NCBI RefSeq assembly: GCF_014647675.1
Contig: NZ_BMPQ01000002.1
Span: 683,222 to 747,221, forward strand
Reading direction: 5' to 3'
Source: Streptomyces flaveus
Lineage (GTDB): Bacteria; Actinomycetota; Actinomycetes; Streptomycetales; Streptomycetaceae
Length of the DNA: 64,000 bases
Under the pieces are notes generated by a model that was not told where the DNA came from, did not search any database, and worked only from the letters and a program-made list of their open reading frames with translations. The position numbers and the translations under genes were made by a program. Positions within the stretch are counted from its first letter, which is position 1, and each line of letters opens with the position of its first letter. Of the stretch, positions 36,194 through 44,906 are shown piece by piece.

Positions 36194-36427
36194 ATGGGCA
36201 AGACGCTGATCGAGATCGATGAAGAGTCACTGGCCGTGGCGCAGGAGGCGTGCGGCACCAAGACGAAGAAGGACACCGTCAACCGCGCCCTGCGCGAGGT
36301 CAGCGACCGGGTCAAGCGCCACGAGGCCCGCATGGCGGCCGAACATATCGCCGCCGCAGCCCTGGACCTCGAGGACCTGACGGACAAGGCTGTCTACCGC
36401 CCTGGCCGTACTGCCGGCGACGACTAG
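36194..36427 (+). CDS. VapB-family (type II) antitoxin, no VapC seen
   Basis: A 77-residue protein with the typical VapB/DUF2191 start MGKTLIEIDEESLAVAQEA and a KKDTVNRALREV helix. RBS GAGGAG is 7-8 nt upstream. VapC would normally follow immediately, but the next ORF is the SRPBCC gene. Either VapC was lost or the gene is solitary. Confidence 0.78.
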   Translation: MGKTLIEIDEESLAVAQEACGTKTKKDTVNRALREVSDRVKRHEARMAAEHIAAAALDLEDLTDKAVYRPGRTAGDD

Positions 36428-36485
36428 GAACAGGCTGCGCGAGTGGCCACCACAAGGCAGGCACCGCCCCTCCTAGAATCGAGCC

Positions 36486-36953
36486 ATGGACAGAACCGAC
36501 CGCGCCAGCAGGGTGATCGCGGCACCACCGGCGACTGTCTACGGCGCCCTCCTCGACCGGGATTCCATCGAGGCCTGGCTGCCGCCGGACGGCATGCGCG
36601 GGCGGGTCGAGCGGTGGGACCCCCGGCCCGGTGGCGGGTTCCGGATGGCCCTCACCTACCTCGACGCCTCCGACAGCCCCGGCAAGACTTCGGATGCGAC
36701 GGATGTCGTCGACGTCGGGTTCGCCGATCTGGTGCCACCGGAGCGCGTGGTGCAGCGGGCGGTGTTCGAGGCTGACGACCCGTCGTACGCAGGCACCATG
36801 ACGATGACCTGGCACCTCGCTGCCAACGGTGACGGAACCGAGGTGACCGTCACCGCCACGGACGTGCCACCCGGCATCGACCAAGCGGCCCACGAGGCCG
36901 GGATCGCCTCCTCGCTGGCCAACCTGGCGTCGTATGTCGAAGGGGCCGACTGA
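36486..36953 (+). CDS. SRPBCC/AHSA1-family protein
   Basis: A 155-residue protein of the Bet v1-like fold: VIAAPPATVYGALLDRDSIEAWLPPDGM at the N-terminus (in part: APPATVYGALLD), then the family ending AGIASSLANLASYV. AHSA1 members bind hydrophobic ligands or act with Hsp90. No ligand is deducible. Stands alone. Confidence 0.88.
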   Translation: MDRTDRASRVIAAPPATVYGALLDRDSIEAWLPPDGMRGRVERWDPRPGGGFRMALTYLDASDSPGKTSDATDVVDVGFADLVPPERVVQRAVFEADDPSYAGTMTMTWHLAANGDGTEVTVTATDVPPGIDQAAHEAGIASSLANLASYVEGAD

Positions 36954-37509
36954 CCCAGGCAGGCGAGGTGCCGCTCGCACCCTGCGCGCGCCGGGTGCGG
37001 CTTTACCGCCCTGGCCACAGCCGACCCTGCCTCCGCCCTCGTCGCGGCCCGCATCACTGCGGTGCGGAGCTGGCACGGCCATGAGCCAACCTGATTAGGT
37101 AACGCGACGCACCACCTGATCAGGTTTTCCATGGAACGGAGCGCTTCTTGCAGATCCCCGCCAAACCGAAGCGGGTGGTCCACCGCGAGCGCGAATGGGC
37201 GACGCGGGCCTTTCACGGGCAGCCGGCGCGTGATGCGGCAGGCGGTGAAGCGTTCGCCCGGTGGTTCGTCCATCCAGCAGGCATCCGGCGACGGGACCGG
37301 AACGTGCGGCCAGGGCGGCGCGAGGGCCGAGCTGTCAGGGATTCGGCGGTTTCCCCATAAGGGGCGGCGGCAGGCCGGCCCGTGGGATCTGTCCCCCGTG
37401 CGAGCTACGCGCAGGTGTCCACCGAGTGGTGACGATTCCGGGCCGTCGGATCCATAGCTTTCTGCACAGCCCGCGGCACTCCGGTCGCGGATCTGGCGTA
37501 GGAGTTCTC
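36954..37509. other. 556-bp region without a recognisable gene; paired palindromic boxes
   Basis: Several short ORFs exist on both strands but none looks like a protein family. ACCTGATTAGGT (37089-37100) and ACCTGATCAGGT (37114-37125, perfect palindrome) are spaced 25 bp centre to centre and probably bind a regulator. The CPBP gene follows at 37510 with GGAG upstream. Confidence 0.4.
37089..37125. promoter_or_regulatory. Two ACCTGATYAGGT boxes
   Basis: Two 12-bp near-palindromes spaced 25 bp centre to centre (37089-37100 and 37114-37125). The second is perfect. They resemble TetR/MarR-family operators, but no such regulator is encoded within this part of the window. Confidence 0.45.
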
Positions 37510-38346
37510 ATGAGGCTGGTCTGGCAACTCGTGGCCGTCGCGGCGGTCGCTTTCCTCGGTGGTCAGGGGCTTGCCGCGGCGGAGGACAAACCGTGGCTCC
37601 AGCTGGCCGTCGGCGTCCCGACAGCCGTGCTCGCGGTGCTTGTCTACGGGTGGGTGGTACGGCGGACCGAGCGCCGCCCGTCCACGGAGGTGGCCCTGGA
37701 AGGTGCCCCGGCCGCGACAGTCCGCGGAACGCTGATCGGCGCCGCGCTGTTCGGGGCCGTCATGGTGAACCTCTTCACCTCCGGGTACTACGAGGTCGAC
37801 GGCCTGGGCTCGGTGACGGGCGCGGTGGGGCTGTTCGGCTTCATGGCCGCCGCCGCGGTGACGGAGGAACTGATGTTCCGCGGCGTCCTGTTCCGCATCA
37901 CCGAAGAACGCATCGGCACATGGATCGCGCTGGTGCTGACCGGTGCGCTGTTCGGCCTGTCGCACCTGCTCAATCCGGACGCCAGCCTGTGGGGCGCCAC
38001 CGCCATCGCCATCGAGGCCGGCGGCATGCTCACCGCCGCGTACGTCGCCACCCGCAAGCTGTGGGTACCGATCGGCCTGCACTTCGGCTGGAACTTCGCC
38101 GCGTCCGGCATCTTCAGCACCGAGGTCTCGGGCAACGACACCCCCCAGGGACTGCTGGACTCCGCGACGTCGGGCCCGGCGCTGCTCACCGGCGGCGACT
38201 TCGGCCCGGAGGGAAGTGTGTACTCGGTGCTGTTCTGCGTACTGACGACGATCGCGTTCATGTGGCTGGCCTACCGGCGTGGCCATGTGGTGCCCCGCCG
38301 CCGGCGCGCCGAGCGGATCGACGCCACCGCTAAACTCCCCCGATGA
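37510..38346 (+). CDS. CPBP-family intramembrane metalloprotease-like protein
   Basis: A 278-residue membrane protein with about six to eight transmembrane segments. The CPBP (Abi) motifs are present: EELMFRG (E-E-x-x-x-R) at residue about 118, FGLSHLL (H), and LHFGWN (H-x-x-x-N). Such proteins process prenylated or other membrane substrates or peptides and are often near bacteriocin genes. ATG 37510 has GGAG 7 nt upstream. The kinase gene start overlaps its stop. Confidence 0.9.
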   Translation: MRLVWQLVAVAAVAFLGGQGLAAAEDKPWLQLAVGVPTAVLAVLVYGWVVRRTERRPSTEVALEGAPAATVRGTLIGAALFGAVMVNLFTSGYYEVDGLGSVTGAVGLFGFMAAAAVTEELMFRGVLFRITEERIGTWIALVLTGALFGLSHLLNPDASLWGATAIAIEAGGMLTAAYVATRKLWVPIGLHFGWNFAASGIFSTEVSGNDTPQGLLDSATSGPALLTGGDFGPEGSVYSVLFCVLTTIAFMWLAYRRGHVVPRRRRAERIDATAKLPR

Positions 38347-39509
38347 TCAGCCTTCGACGGGTCCCGGATCGGTGGCGCCGGTCCGACGTCACGGTCCGAG
38401 ATCTCCCGCTCGGGGTACTGTGCCTCGCCGCATCGCTCCTGCCGGCGTTCCACACCCACGGGACACAGCTCGGCGGCGTGCCGGCCCGTCCCTTCGACGC
38501 GCTGGCCGTCGTGGCGATCGCCCTCGAATGCCTCCCGCTCGCCGTGCGCCGGCGGTGGCCGGTCGTCTGTCTCGCCCTGGTGTCGCTCGGCTTCGCCGTC
38601 GACCAGCTCCGCGGCTACCACTCGCTCGCGGGCACCGCGCTGCCCATCGCGCTGCTGAGCGTGGGGTCCCATTTGGAACGGCACCGGCGTACCACCGCGC
38701 TTCTCTTCTCCGTGGTGTACGTGCCGCTGGCGGTCGCGCTCTCCCGGCTCGGTTCGGGCGAGCCGCTGAGCGGGTTCGTGATGTTCTACCTGGCGCTGGT
38801 CCTCGCGTGGGGCATCGGGTCATGGCTGCGCTCCACCCGGGTCGCGGAGGCCGAACGCCGCCGCCGTATCGCCGAGGACACCCGTACCGCCGAACGCACT
38901 CGCATCGCCCGCGAGCTCCACGACGTCGTGACCCATCACGTGACGGCGATGGTCGTGCAGGCCGAGGCAGCGCGCTACCTGACCGCCGCGCCCGATCGCC
39001 TCGACCAGACCCTGACCGCCGTCACCGACACCGGCCGGCGGGCCATCACCGACCTGCGGCACCTGCTCGACCTGCTCAACCCCGACCACGGCAACGACCA
39101 CCAGGCCGAGGCCAGGACACCGGCCGTCGGCCGACTGCTCACGCTCGTGGAGCAGACGCGCCGGGCCGGGCAGCCGGTGGATTTCACCGAGGAGGGCACG
39201 CCGCCGGAGTCGACCGGCAGCGCCGAACTCGTGGCCTACCGGGTCGTGCAGGAGGCCCTGACCAACGCCCTCAAATACGCTCACGGCAGCCGCACTTCGG
39301 TCCAGGTGCGCCATGCCGAAAGGGAGATCACCGTGGAGGTCAGTACGGACGGTTCCGGCTCGCAGGCCGCCTCCCCCGGCGGCAGCGGGCGGGGCCTGGC
39401 CGGTCTCCGCGAACGGGTCGACGTCCTGGGCGGCGACTTCAGCGTGGGCCGGCAGACGGCCGGTGGCTTCGTCGTACGGGCGCGTATACCTGCGGGGAGC
39501 CCGTCGTGA
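38343..39509 (+). CDS. NarL-type sensor histidine kinase
   Basis: A 388-residue kinase with a membrane N-terminus of four to six short segments, no extracellular domain, and a HisKA_3 box (RIARELHDVVTHHVTAM) at about residue 185, then HATPase_c (QEALTNALKYA, GRGLAGLRERV). Its ATG overlaps the CPBP stop (ATGA) and its TGA overlaps the start of the response regulator (GTGA), so the three genes form one operon. The signal is unknown; intramembrane sensing is likely. Confidence 0.92.
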   Translation: MISLRRVPDRWRRSDVTVRDLPLGVLCLAASLLPAFHTHGTQLGGVPARPFDALAVVAIALECLPLAVRRRWPVVCLALVSLGFAVDQLRGYHSLAGTALPIALLSVGSHLERHRRTTALLFSVVYVPLAVALSRLGSGEPLSGFVMFYLALVLAWGIGSWLRSTRVAEAERRRRIAEDTRTAERTRIARELHDVVTHHVTAMVVQAEAARYLTAAPDRLDQTLTAVTDTGRRAITDLRHLLDLLNPDHGNDHQAEARTPAVGRLLTLVEQTRRAGQPVDFTEEGTPPESTGSAELVAYRVVQEALTNALKYAHGSRTSVQVRHAEREITVEVSTDGSGSQAASPGGSGRGLAGLRERVDVLGGDFSVGRQTAGGFVVRARIPAGSPS

Positions 39510-40165
39510 CCGCGCCGATCCGGGTCCTGGTCTGTGACGACCAGGTGCTGATCCGCACCGGGCTGGTGACGATCATCGACGCTCAGCCCGACCTCGAGGT
39601 GGTCGGCGAGTGCGGAGACGGGCAGGCCGCGGTCGACCTCGCCGGCCAAGTGCACCCGGACGTCGTGGTGATGGACGTACGCATGCCGGTACTCGACGGC
39701 ATCGAGGCCACCCGCCTGCTGGCCGGTGCGGGAGTGCCGCGCCCCGTCAAGGTGCTCGTGGTGACCACGTTCAACCTGGACGAGTACGTCTACGAAGCGC
39801 TGCGCGCGGGGGCCAGCGGCTTCCTGCTCAAGGACGCACCGCCGGCCCAACTGCTGCACGGCATCCGGACCGTGGGCACGGGAGCGGCACTGCTCGACCC
39901 CGAGGTGACACGCCGGCTCGTGGGCAGGTACGCCGCCCGTATCCGGCCCGCCGAGGGCGCCCCGAACGACATCCCGCTGACCCCGCGCGAGCTGGAGGTC
40001 CTTCGCCTCATCGCCGACGGCCTCTCCAACAGCGAAATCGCCGCAGCTCTCGTGATCAGCCCGGAGACGGTCAAGACCTTCGTGTCCCGCATCCTCACCA
40101 AACTGAACCTTCGGGACCGCGTCCAGGCGGTTGTCTATGCCTACCGCCAAGGCCTGGTCACCTGA
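39506..40165 (+). CDS. NarL/FixJ-type response regulator
   Basis: A 219-residue protein from GTG 39506. The receiver domain (1-120) has Asp residues in CDDQ and the phospho-acceptor in VVVMDVRMPV; the C-terminal LuxR-type HTH (about 150-210) reads LTPRELEVLRLIADGLSNSE, then VKTFVSRILTKLNLRDR. Partner of the preceding kinase. Target genes probably include the CPBP protein operon. Confidence 0.94.
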   Translation: MTAPIRVLVCDDQVLIRTGLVTIIDAQPDLEVVGECGDGQAAVDLAGQVHPDVVVMDVRMPVLDGIEATRLLAGAGVPRPVKVLVVTTFNLDEYVYEALRAGASGFLLKDAPPAQLLHGIRTVGTGAALLDPEVTRRLVGRYAARIRPAEGAPNDIPLTPRELEVLRLIADGLSNSEIAAALVISPETVKTFVSRILTKLNLRDRVQAVVYAYRQGLVT

Positions 40166-40205
40166 ACCGTCCCGGCTTCACCAGCGCCACGAGATCGCCG
40201 TCCCG

Positions 40206-41744
40206 CTAGGGATGCAGCGGCAGCAGCATGCGAAAGGTGGCGCCCGCGCCAGGGGTCGTGTTGATCTCCATCCGGCCGTGGTGGGCTGTCACCAGGGAAT
40301 CGACGATCGAGAGGCCGAGGCCCGCTCCGCCTCCCTCGGCTCGGCCTCGGGCGTTGTCCGCGCGGTAGAAGCGGTCGAATGCACGGGCGGCCTGTTCGAG
40401 TGACATTCCTGGGCCTTCGTCGGACAACTCCAGGACCGCCAGGCCGTCCTGGGCGCCGACGCCGATCCGTACCGGGGTGCCGGGCGGGGTGTGGGCGATG
40501 GCGTTGCCGACGAGGTTGGAGGTCACCTGTCGCAGTCGCGCTTCGTCGCCGAGGACCGGTGCGCCGCCGGGCGGGCCTCCACCCGGGCCGGTGAGGGAGA
40601 CCGGGCGGCCGGGGTTGAGCGCGCGCAGGTCGTGCAGGGCGTCGGCGGCCAGGGTGCGCAGGTCCATGGGGGTGAGCCGGAGGGGCAGGTCCGCACCGGC
40701 GGCGTCCTCGTCGAGGCGAGCGAGCAGCAGCAGGTCCTCCACCAGCCGGACGAGCCGGGCTGCTTCCCGCTCGATGCGGCTCATCGCGGCGTCGACGTCG
40801 GTGCGTTCGGGCATGCCGCCCATCCGGTACAGCTCGGTGAAGCCCTTGATGCCGAAGAGAGGGGTACGCAGTTCATGGCTGGCGTCCGCGGTGAAGCGGC
40901 GCATGCGTTCGGCGGTGGCGGCCCGCGCGGCGTCGCCTGCTTCGATCCGGTCCAGCATGCCGTTGAGCGCGGCGGACAGGCGGCCCAGCTCGGTTCGCGT
41001 CGAGGCCGGCTTCGGGACGCGACGGGAGAGGTCGCCGGCCGCGATGGCCGCGGCTGTCGTCTCGATCCGGCGCAGCGGACGCAGCCCGGCGCGTACGGCG
41101 AACCACCCGACCCCGCCGAGCAGCGCGAGCACCAGGGAGTCGATCACGAGCACCCGGACGCCGAGCTGACGGATCGTCGCGTCCACCTGGGCGAGTGAAC
41201 CGGCGACGACAACGCTTCCGCCCTGGACGGCCCCTGCCCGCTGCTCCTGTCGCTCACCGTCCGGCGCGGTCACGGATACGACGATCACTCGCCAGGCAGC
41301 GCCGCCGTTCTCGGCCGGGGCTTCGAAGGGATGTCCGCTGCGTGCGTCGACCGCCGCCGCGTCGAGCGTCGGCAGCTCGGGTGCGCTGGCGGTAGCCGGC
41401 CGAAGGACTCGCTGTACGCGCCCGTCCGAGTCGAGGTAGGCCAGATGGACGTCTCCCGTCAGCTCTCGTTCCACGGTGTCCCGCACCTGTGGCGCCGTAT
41501 CGCCGGGTGTGCCGGACAGGTCCGGCAGACGTGCCGCCACCCTGGCAGCGGTATGCAGCCGGCCGTCCAACTGGTGCACCAGGCTGCGCTGGAGCAAGGC
41601 GACGAGCAGCGCATTGCTGCCGAGCAGGGCCACTACGAGCAGCAGCAGGGAGATGATCACCAGTCGGCCGCGCAGCGAGAGCCGTCCGCCCGGACCGCGC
41701 AGCGAGAGCCGCCGGCCGGGGCCGCGCACCGGCGACGCGCTCAC
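40206..41744 (-). CDS. OmpR-class sensor histidine kinase without an adjacent regulator
   Basis: A 512-residue kinase from GTG 41744 (GGAGG 5-6 nt upstream). Basic N-terminus then TM1 (LVIISLLLLVVALLG), an extracellular domain of about 150 residues, TM2 at about 205, HAMP, HisKA with H in ASHELRTPLFGIKG, and HATPase (GNAIAHTPPG, DEGPGMSLEQAARAF, GLGLSIVDSLVTAHHG). OmpR-class kinases usually follow their response regulator gene; here the upstream neighbour is a truncated ABC fragment and the tnpB element, so the regulator may have been lost. Confidence 0.9.
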   Translation of the reverse strand: MSASPVRGPGRRLSLRGPGGRLSLRGRLVIISLLLLVVALLGSNALLVALLQRSLVHQLDGRLHTAARVAARLPDLSGTPGDTAPQVRDTVERELTGDVHLAYLDSDGRVQRVLRPATASAPELPTLDAAAVDARSGHPFEAPAENGGAAWRVIVVSVTAPDGERQEQRAGAVQGGSVVVAGSLAQVDATIRQLGVRVLVIDSLVLALLGGVGWFAVRAGLRPLRRIETTAAAIAAGDLSRRVPKPASTRTELGRLSAALNGMLDRIEAGDAARAATAERMRRFTADASHELRTPLFGIKGFTELYRMGGMPERTDVDAAMSRIEREAARLVRLVEDLLLLARLDEDAAGADLPLRLTPMDLRTLAADALHDLRALNPGRPVSLTGPGGGPPGGAPVLGDEARLRQVTSNLVGNAIAHTPPGTPVRIGVGAQDGLAVLELSDEGPGMSLEQAARAFDRFYRADNARGRAEGGGAGLGLSIVDSLVTAHHGRMEINTTPGAGATFRMLLPLHP

Positions 41745-41882
41745 GGCCGCCTCCAGACCGGTCACCACCAGTCCGTCCGCACCATCCGTACGCACGTCCA
41801 CGGCCGAGGCCAGCATCCGGTGCAGCGCGGCAGCCTCTGGACTGCGTACCAGGACCTCACGGTCGGAGTGCGCTTCGTTGAC
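41745..41882 (-). pseudogene. Truncated C-terminus of an ABC transporter ATP-binding protein-like gene
   Basis: The frame of the kinase stays open upstream and reads NEAHSDREVLVRSPEAAALH, then RMLASAVDVRTDGADGLVVT. This alternation (VRSP..A..L...L, then DGADGLVVTGL) is the C-terminal domain of a common class of actinobacterial ABC ATPases. The fragment is cut by the end of the tnpB element on one side and by the kinase start on the other. It is an inference from pattern only. Confidence 0.45.
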
Positions 41883-43250
41883 TTCTCCCCCTCCTGAAGG
41901 AGGGGGATTCTCACGGCTCGCGCCGTGGGGTTTTCTGCTTCGTCGCCGACCGCCCGCCCGGAGTACTCCGTTGAGGTCTTACACCAGCTCCACAGACAGA
42001 CACCGCCAGCCCGGCGGCCAGAAGGTTCTTCGCGGCATTCACGTCCCGGTCGTGGGTCGTGCCGCAGTCGCACGTCCAGGTACGGACGTTGAGCGGCATC
42101 TTGTCCTGCAAGGTGCCGCAGGTGGAGCACAGTTTGGAGGAGGGGAACCACCGGTCGACGGCGATCACCTCACGCCCGTACCAGGCGGCCTTGTACTCCA
42201 GCATGCTCCGGAACTCCGACCAGGCCGCGTCGCTGATGGCGCGGGCCAGGCTCCGGTTCTTGACCATGTTGCGCACGGTCAGGTCCTCGATCACGATCGT
42301 TTGGTTTTCACGAACGAGTCGAGTGGTCAGCTTGTGCAGCCCGTCTCGCCTGCGGTCGGCGATCCGGGCGTGGATCCTGGCGACCTCGCGCCGGGCCTTG
42401 GCCCGGTTGGCGCCGTCGCCCTTGGCCTTGCGAGCGAGGCGGCGCTGAGCGAGCGCGAGCCGGGCGCGGTCCTTGCGCTCGTGCCTGGGGTTGGCGGCCT
42501 TCTCTCCGGTGGAGAGGGTCAGCAGGTGGTCCAGGCCGACATCCACCCCGACCGCGCCGTCGGTGGCCGGGAGCGGTTTGACCGTCGGGTCGTCGCACAG
42601 CAGGGAGACGAACCAGCGCCCCGCGCTGTCCTGCGACACGGTCACCGTGGACGGCTGCGACCCCTCCGGGAGCGGGCGCGACCACACAATGTCCAGCGGC
42701 TCGCTCATCTTCGCCAGGGTCAGGCGGCCGTCACGGAAGCGGAAACCGCTGGTGGTGTACTCGGCGGACTTCCGCGACTTCTTCCGCGACTTGAAACGCG
42801 GGTACTTGGCCCGCTTGCCGAAGAAGTTGGTGAACGCGGTCTGCAGGTGCCGCAGCGTCTGCTGCAACGGCACTGACGACACGTCGTTGAGGAACGCCAG
42901 TTCCCCGGTCTTCTTCCACGCCGTCAGCATCGCCGAGGTGGCGTTGTAGTTGACCCGCTCCTGCCGCGCCCACGCCTCCGTACGGGCGGCGAGGGCGAGG
43001 TTGTAGACCTTGCGGACGCAGCCGAACGTGCGCGACAGCTCTGCTGCCTGCGTATCGGTCGGATGGAAGCGGTACTTGAACGCCCGCTTCACGCACGTCG
43101 TGGTCACGCTCACAAACTAGCGGGGCTGGGGCTTAAGCTCAAACCTGCGGGTCAGAGCACTGCGATCCGCCCTGGCGGCGAATCTCAGCCCCTTGCCCTG
43201 CTCCGCAGGAGTCCGTTTCCTCCCCCGCCTGAAGGCGCGGGTATCCACGG
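41880..43250 (-). mobile_element. tnpB-only IS200/IS605-family element
   Basis: The element holds one gene (tnpB) and is bounded by subterminal palindromes typical of the family: CCCCCTCCTGAAGGAGGGGG at 41887-41906 (right end, after tnpB) and CCCGCCTGAAGGCGCGGG near 43224-43241 (left end). Both are flanked by the same GAAG/GGAG-like context and there is no tnpA and no direct target repeat, as is usual. Boundaries are approximate. A guide (omega) RNA is expected from the tnpB 3' end and the right end. Confidence 0.75.
41911..43113 (-). CDS. tnpB: IS200/IS605-family TnpB (RNA-guided nuclease family)
   Basis: A 400-residue TnpB of normal length. The OrfB helix-turn-helix start (AFKYRFHPTDTQAAEL) is followed by the RuvC core: GVDVGLDHLLTL (D), QTIVIEDLTVRNM (E), and HDRDVNAAKNLLAAG (D). 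A zinc ribbon with CSTCG...CDCG is intact. TnpB proteins are RNA-guided DNA nucleases that promote retention of their element. All catalytic residues I can check are present, so it may be active if its omegaRNA is expressed. Confidence 0.92.
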   Translation of the reverse strand: MSVTTTCVKRAFKYRFHPTDTQAAELSRTFGCVRKVYNLALAARTEAWARQERVNYNATSAMLTAWKKTGELAFLNDVSSVPLQQTLRHLQTAFTNFFGKRAKYPRFKSRKKSRKSAEYTTSGFRFRDGRLTLAKMSEPLDIVWSRPLPEGSQPSTVTVSQDSAGRWFVSLLCDDPTVKPLPATDGAVGVDVGLDHLLTLSTGEKAANPRHERKDRARLALAQRRLARKAKGDGANRAKARREVARIHARIADRRRDGLHKLTTRLVRENQTIVIEDLTVRNMVKNRSLARAISDAAWSEFRSMLEYKAAWYGREVIAVDRWFPSSKLCSTCGTLQDKMPLNVRTWTCDCGTTHDRDVNAAKNLLAAGLAVSVCGAGVRPQRSTPGGRSATKQKTPRREP

Positions 43251-43283
43251 AGGAATCAGATGATGGGTCAGCGCCCCGGTAGG

Positions 43284-44906
43284 TCACCGTGCCCCGGTCC
43301 CCCGCCCTTGTTCCTGTGCTTTCCCCGCTTCCGATGTTCCCGTCCCGCTGTTCCCGTTGTTCCCGCTGCTGAAGTCCCGCGCGCGCAACCCGACGACGCA
43401 CACGGCGAACCCGACGAGGGCCAGTACGGCGGTCCAGAACGTGGCCGCGTACATCGCGTCGAGGAAGGCGCGGTCGGCCGTGGCCGCCAGTTCCGGCAGG
43501 CGCAGCGAGCCGGCCAGCGAGCGTGCCGCCTCGGCCGAGGTCCGGGCCTGCTCTTCGGCGCCCGCCGTCAACCCCTGTGCGTCACCGGGCAGTTCGGCGT
43601 CCGCCATCCGCGCCCGGTACACCCCGGAGAGGACCGAGCCTGCCATCGCCACCCCGAGCGTCCCGCCCACCTGCCGTGTGACGCTGTTGACGGCCGATCC
43701 GGCGCCCGCGAGATGCGGCGGCACCCCGCTCATCATCACGGCCGTGACCGGCGTACCGACCAGACCCATCCCGAACCCCTGCACCCACAGCAGCGCGGCG
43801 ACGGTCAGGATGGGGGTCTGTCCGTCGAACCACAGATAACCGACGTACGTCGCGGCCGTGGCCAGGACTCCGGCCGCGACCGTCCACCGGGCCGACAGCA
43901 GTCGGCTCATCGCCGGGGAGGCCTGGCTGCCCAGGACGATGCCGACCGCGGCGGCGATCATCACGGTTCCGGCGTCGGCGGGGGAAAGGCCGCGGGGCCC
44001 CTGGAGATAGAAGGCCGCGTAGAACAGATGCCCGGCCAGCGCCATGAACGCGATCAGCAGCACCACACTCCCGGCAGTGAACCCGGGCTGCCGGAACAGC
44101 CGTAGGTCCAGGCTGGGGGCCGGGGACCTGCGCTGACCGGCCACGAAGGCGGTGAGCAGTGCGCCGCCCAGGAGGAGGGGGAGGAGGACGTGCGGGCCGT
44201 ACCAGGTCCGTCCGTTGCCGAGCTCGATGATCCCGTAGACCACGCCGCCGAGACCGAGCACCGAGAGGCCCATACCCGGCAGATCGAGCACCCGGCGCCG
44301 GGGACCTTTCAGTTCGGGTACGACGGCCACCACCCCGGCCAGACACAGGGCCACGATCGGCACGTTGACCAGGAACACCGAACCCCACCAGAAGTGGCTG
44401 AGCAGCGCCCCGCCCACGACCGGGCCGACGGCTACGCCCAGACCGCTGGACGAGCTCCAGATCGCGATCGCCCGGGTGCGTTTCTCCTCCGGAGTGCTCT
44501 GCACGATGACCGACAGGGTCGCGGGCATCAGCAGCGCACTGCCCGCGCCCATGAAGGCCCGCGCCACGATCAGCCAGGCCGGGCTCCCGGCGAACGCCCC
44601 GGCGCCGGAGGCCGCGCCGAACAGTGCCAGACCGGCGATGAGGGTGGTACGGGGGCCGAAACGGTCGGCCAGCGCGCCGCCCGCGAAGAGGGTGCCGGCG
44701 AAGACCAGGGTGTAGGCGCTCGCCACCCACTCCAGTTCGGCGGGGCTCGCGCCCAGGCCCTCGTCCGGGTCGGCGAGGGTGGTGACGGCGACGTTGAGGA
44801 CCGAGGTGTCCAGCCAGATCAGCATCTGGGCGCAGACCACGACCACCAGGACGGGCCACGACCGGGACGGCGCGGCCTTCTCTTCCGTCGGGCTCACGGT
44901 GCTCAT
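43284..44906 (-). CDS. MFS drug/metabolite efflux transporter (DHA2/EmrB-QacA type)
   Basis: A 540-residue protein with 14 predicted membrane segments and the MFS motif A-like ADRFGPRTTLIAG and motif C region FLVNVPIVALCL. ATG 44906 overlaps the lyase stop. Its place at the end of the diazo-type operon suggests it exports the pathway product or protects the cell from it. The C-terminus is a Gly/Ser/Thr-rich hydrophilic tail. Confidence 0.92.
   Translation of the reverse strand: MSTVSPTEEKAAPSRSWPVLVVVVCAQMLIWLDTSVLNVAVTTLADPDEGLGASPAELEWVASAYTLVFAGTLFAGGALADRFGPRTTLIAGLALFGAASGAGAFAGSPAWLIVARAFMGAGSALLMPATLSVIVQSTPEEKRTRAIAIWSSSSGLGVAVGPVVGGALLSHFWWGSVFLVNVPIVALCLAGVVAVVPELKGPRRRVLDLPGMGLSVLGLGGVVYGIIELGNGRTWYGPHVLLPLLLGGALLTAFVAGQRRSPAPSLDLRLFRQPGFTAGSVVLLIAFMALAGHLFYAAFYLQGPRGLSPADAGTVMIAAAVGIVLGSQASPAMSRLLSARWTVAAGVLATAATYVGYLWFDGQTPILTVAALLWVQGFGMGLVGTPVTAVMMSGVPPHLAGAGSAVNSVTRQVGGTLGVAMAGSVLSGVYRARMADAELPGDAQGLTAGAEEQARTSAEAARSLAGSLRLPELAATADRAFLDAMYAATFWTAVLALVGFAVCVVGLRARDFSSGNNGNSGTGTSEAGKAQEQGRGTGAR

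Noticed and set aside
37131..37457. An ORF of 108 codons in the gap before the CPBP gene
   Set aside because: It is Arg/Gly/Ser-rich with no domain, no ribosome-binding site and no protein-like composition.
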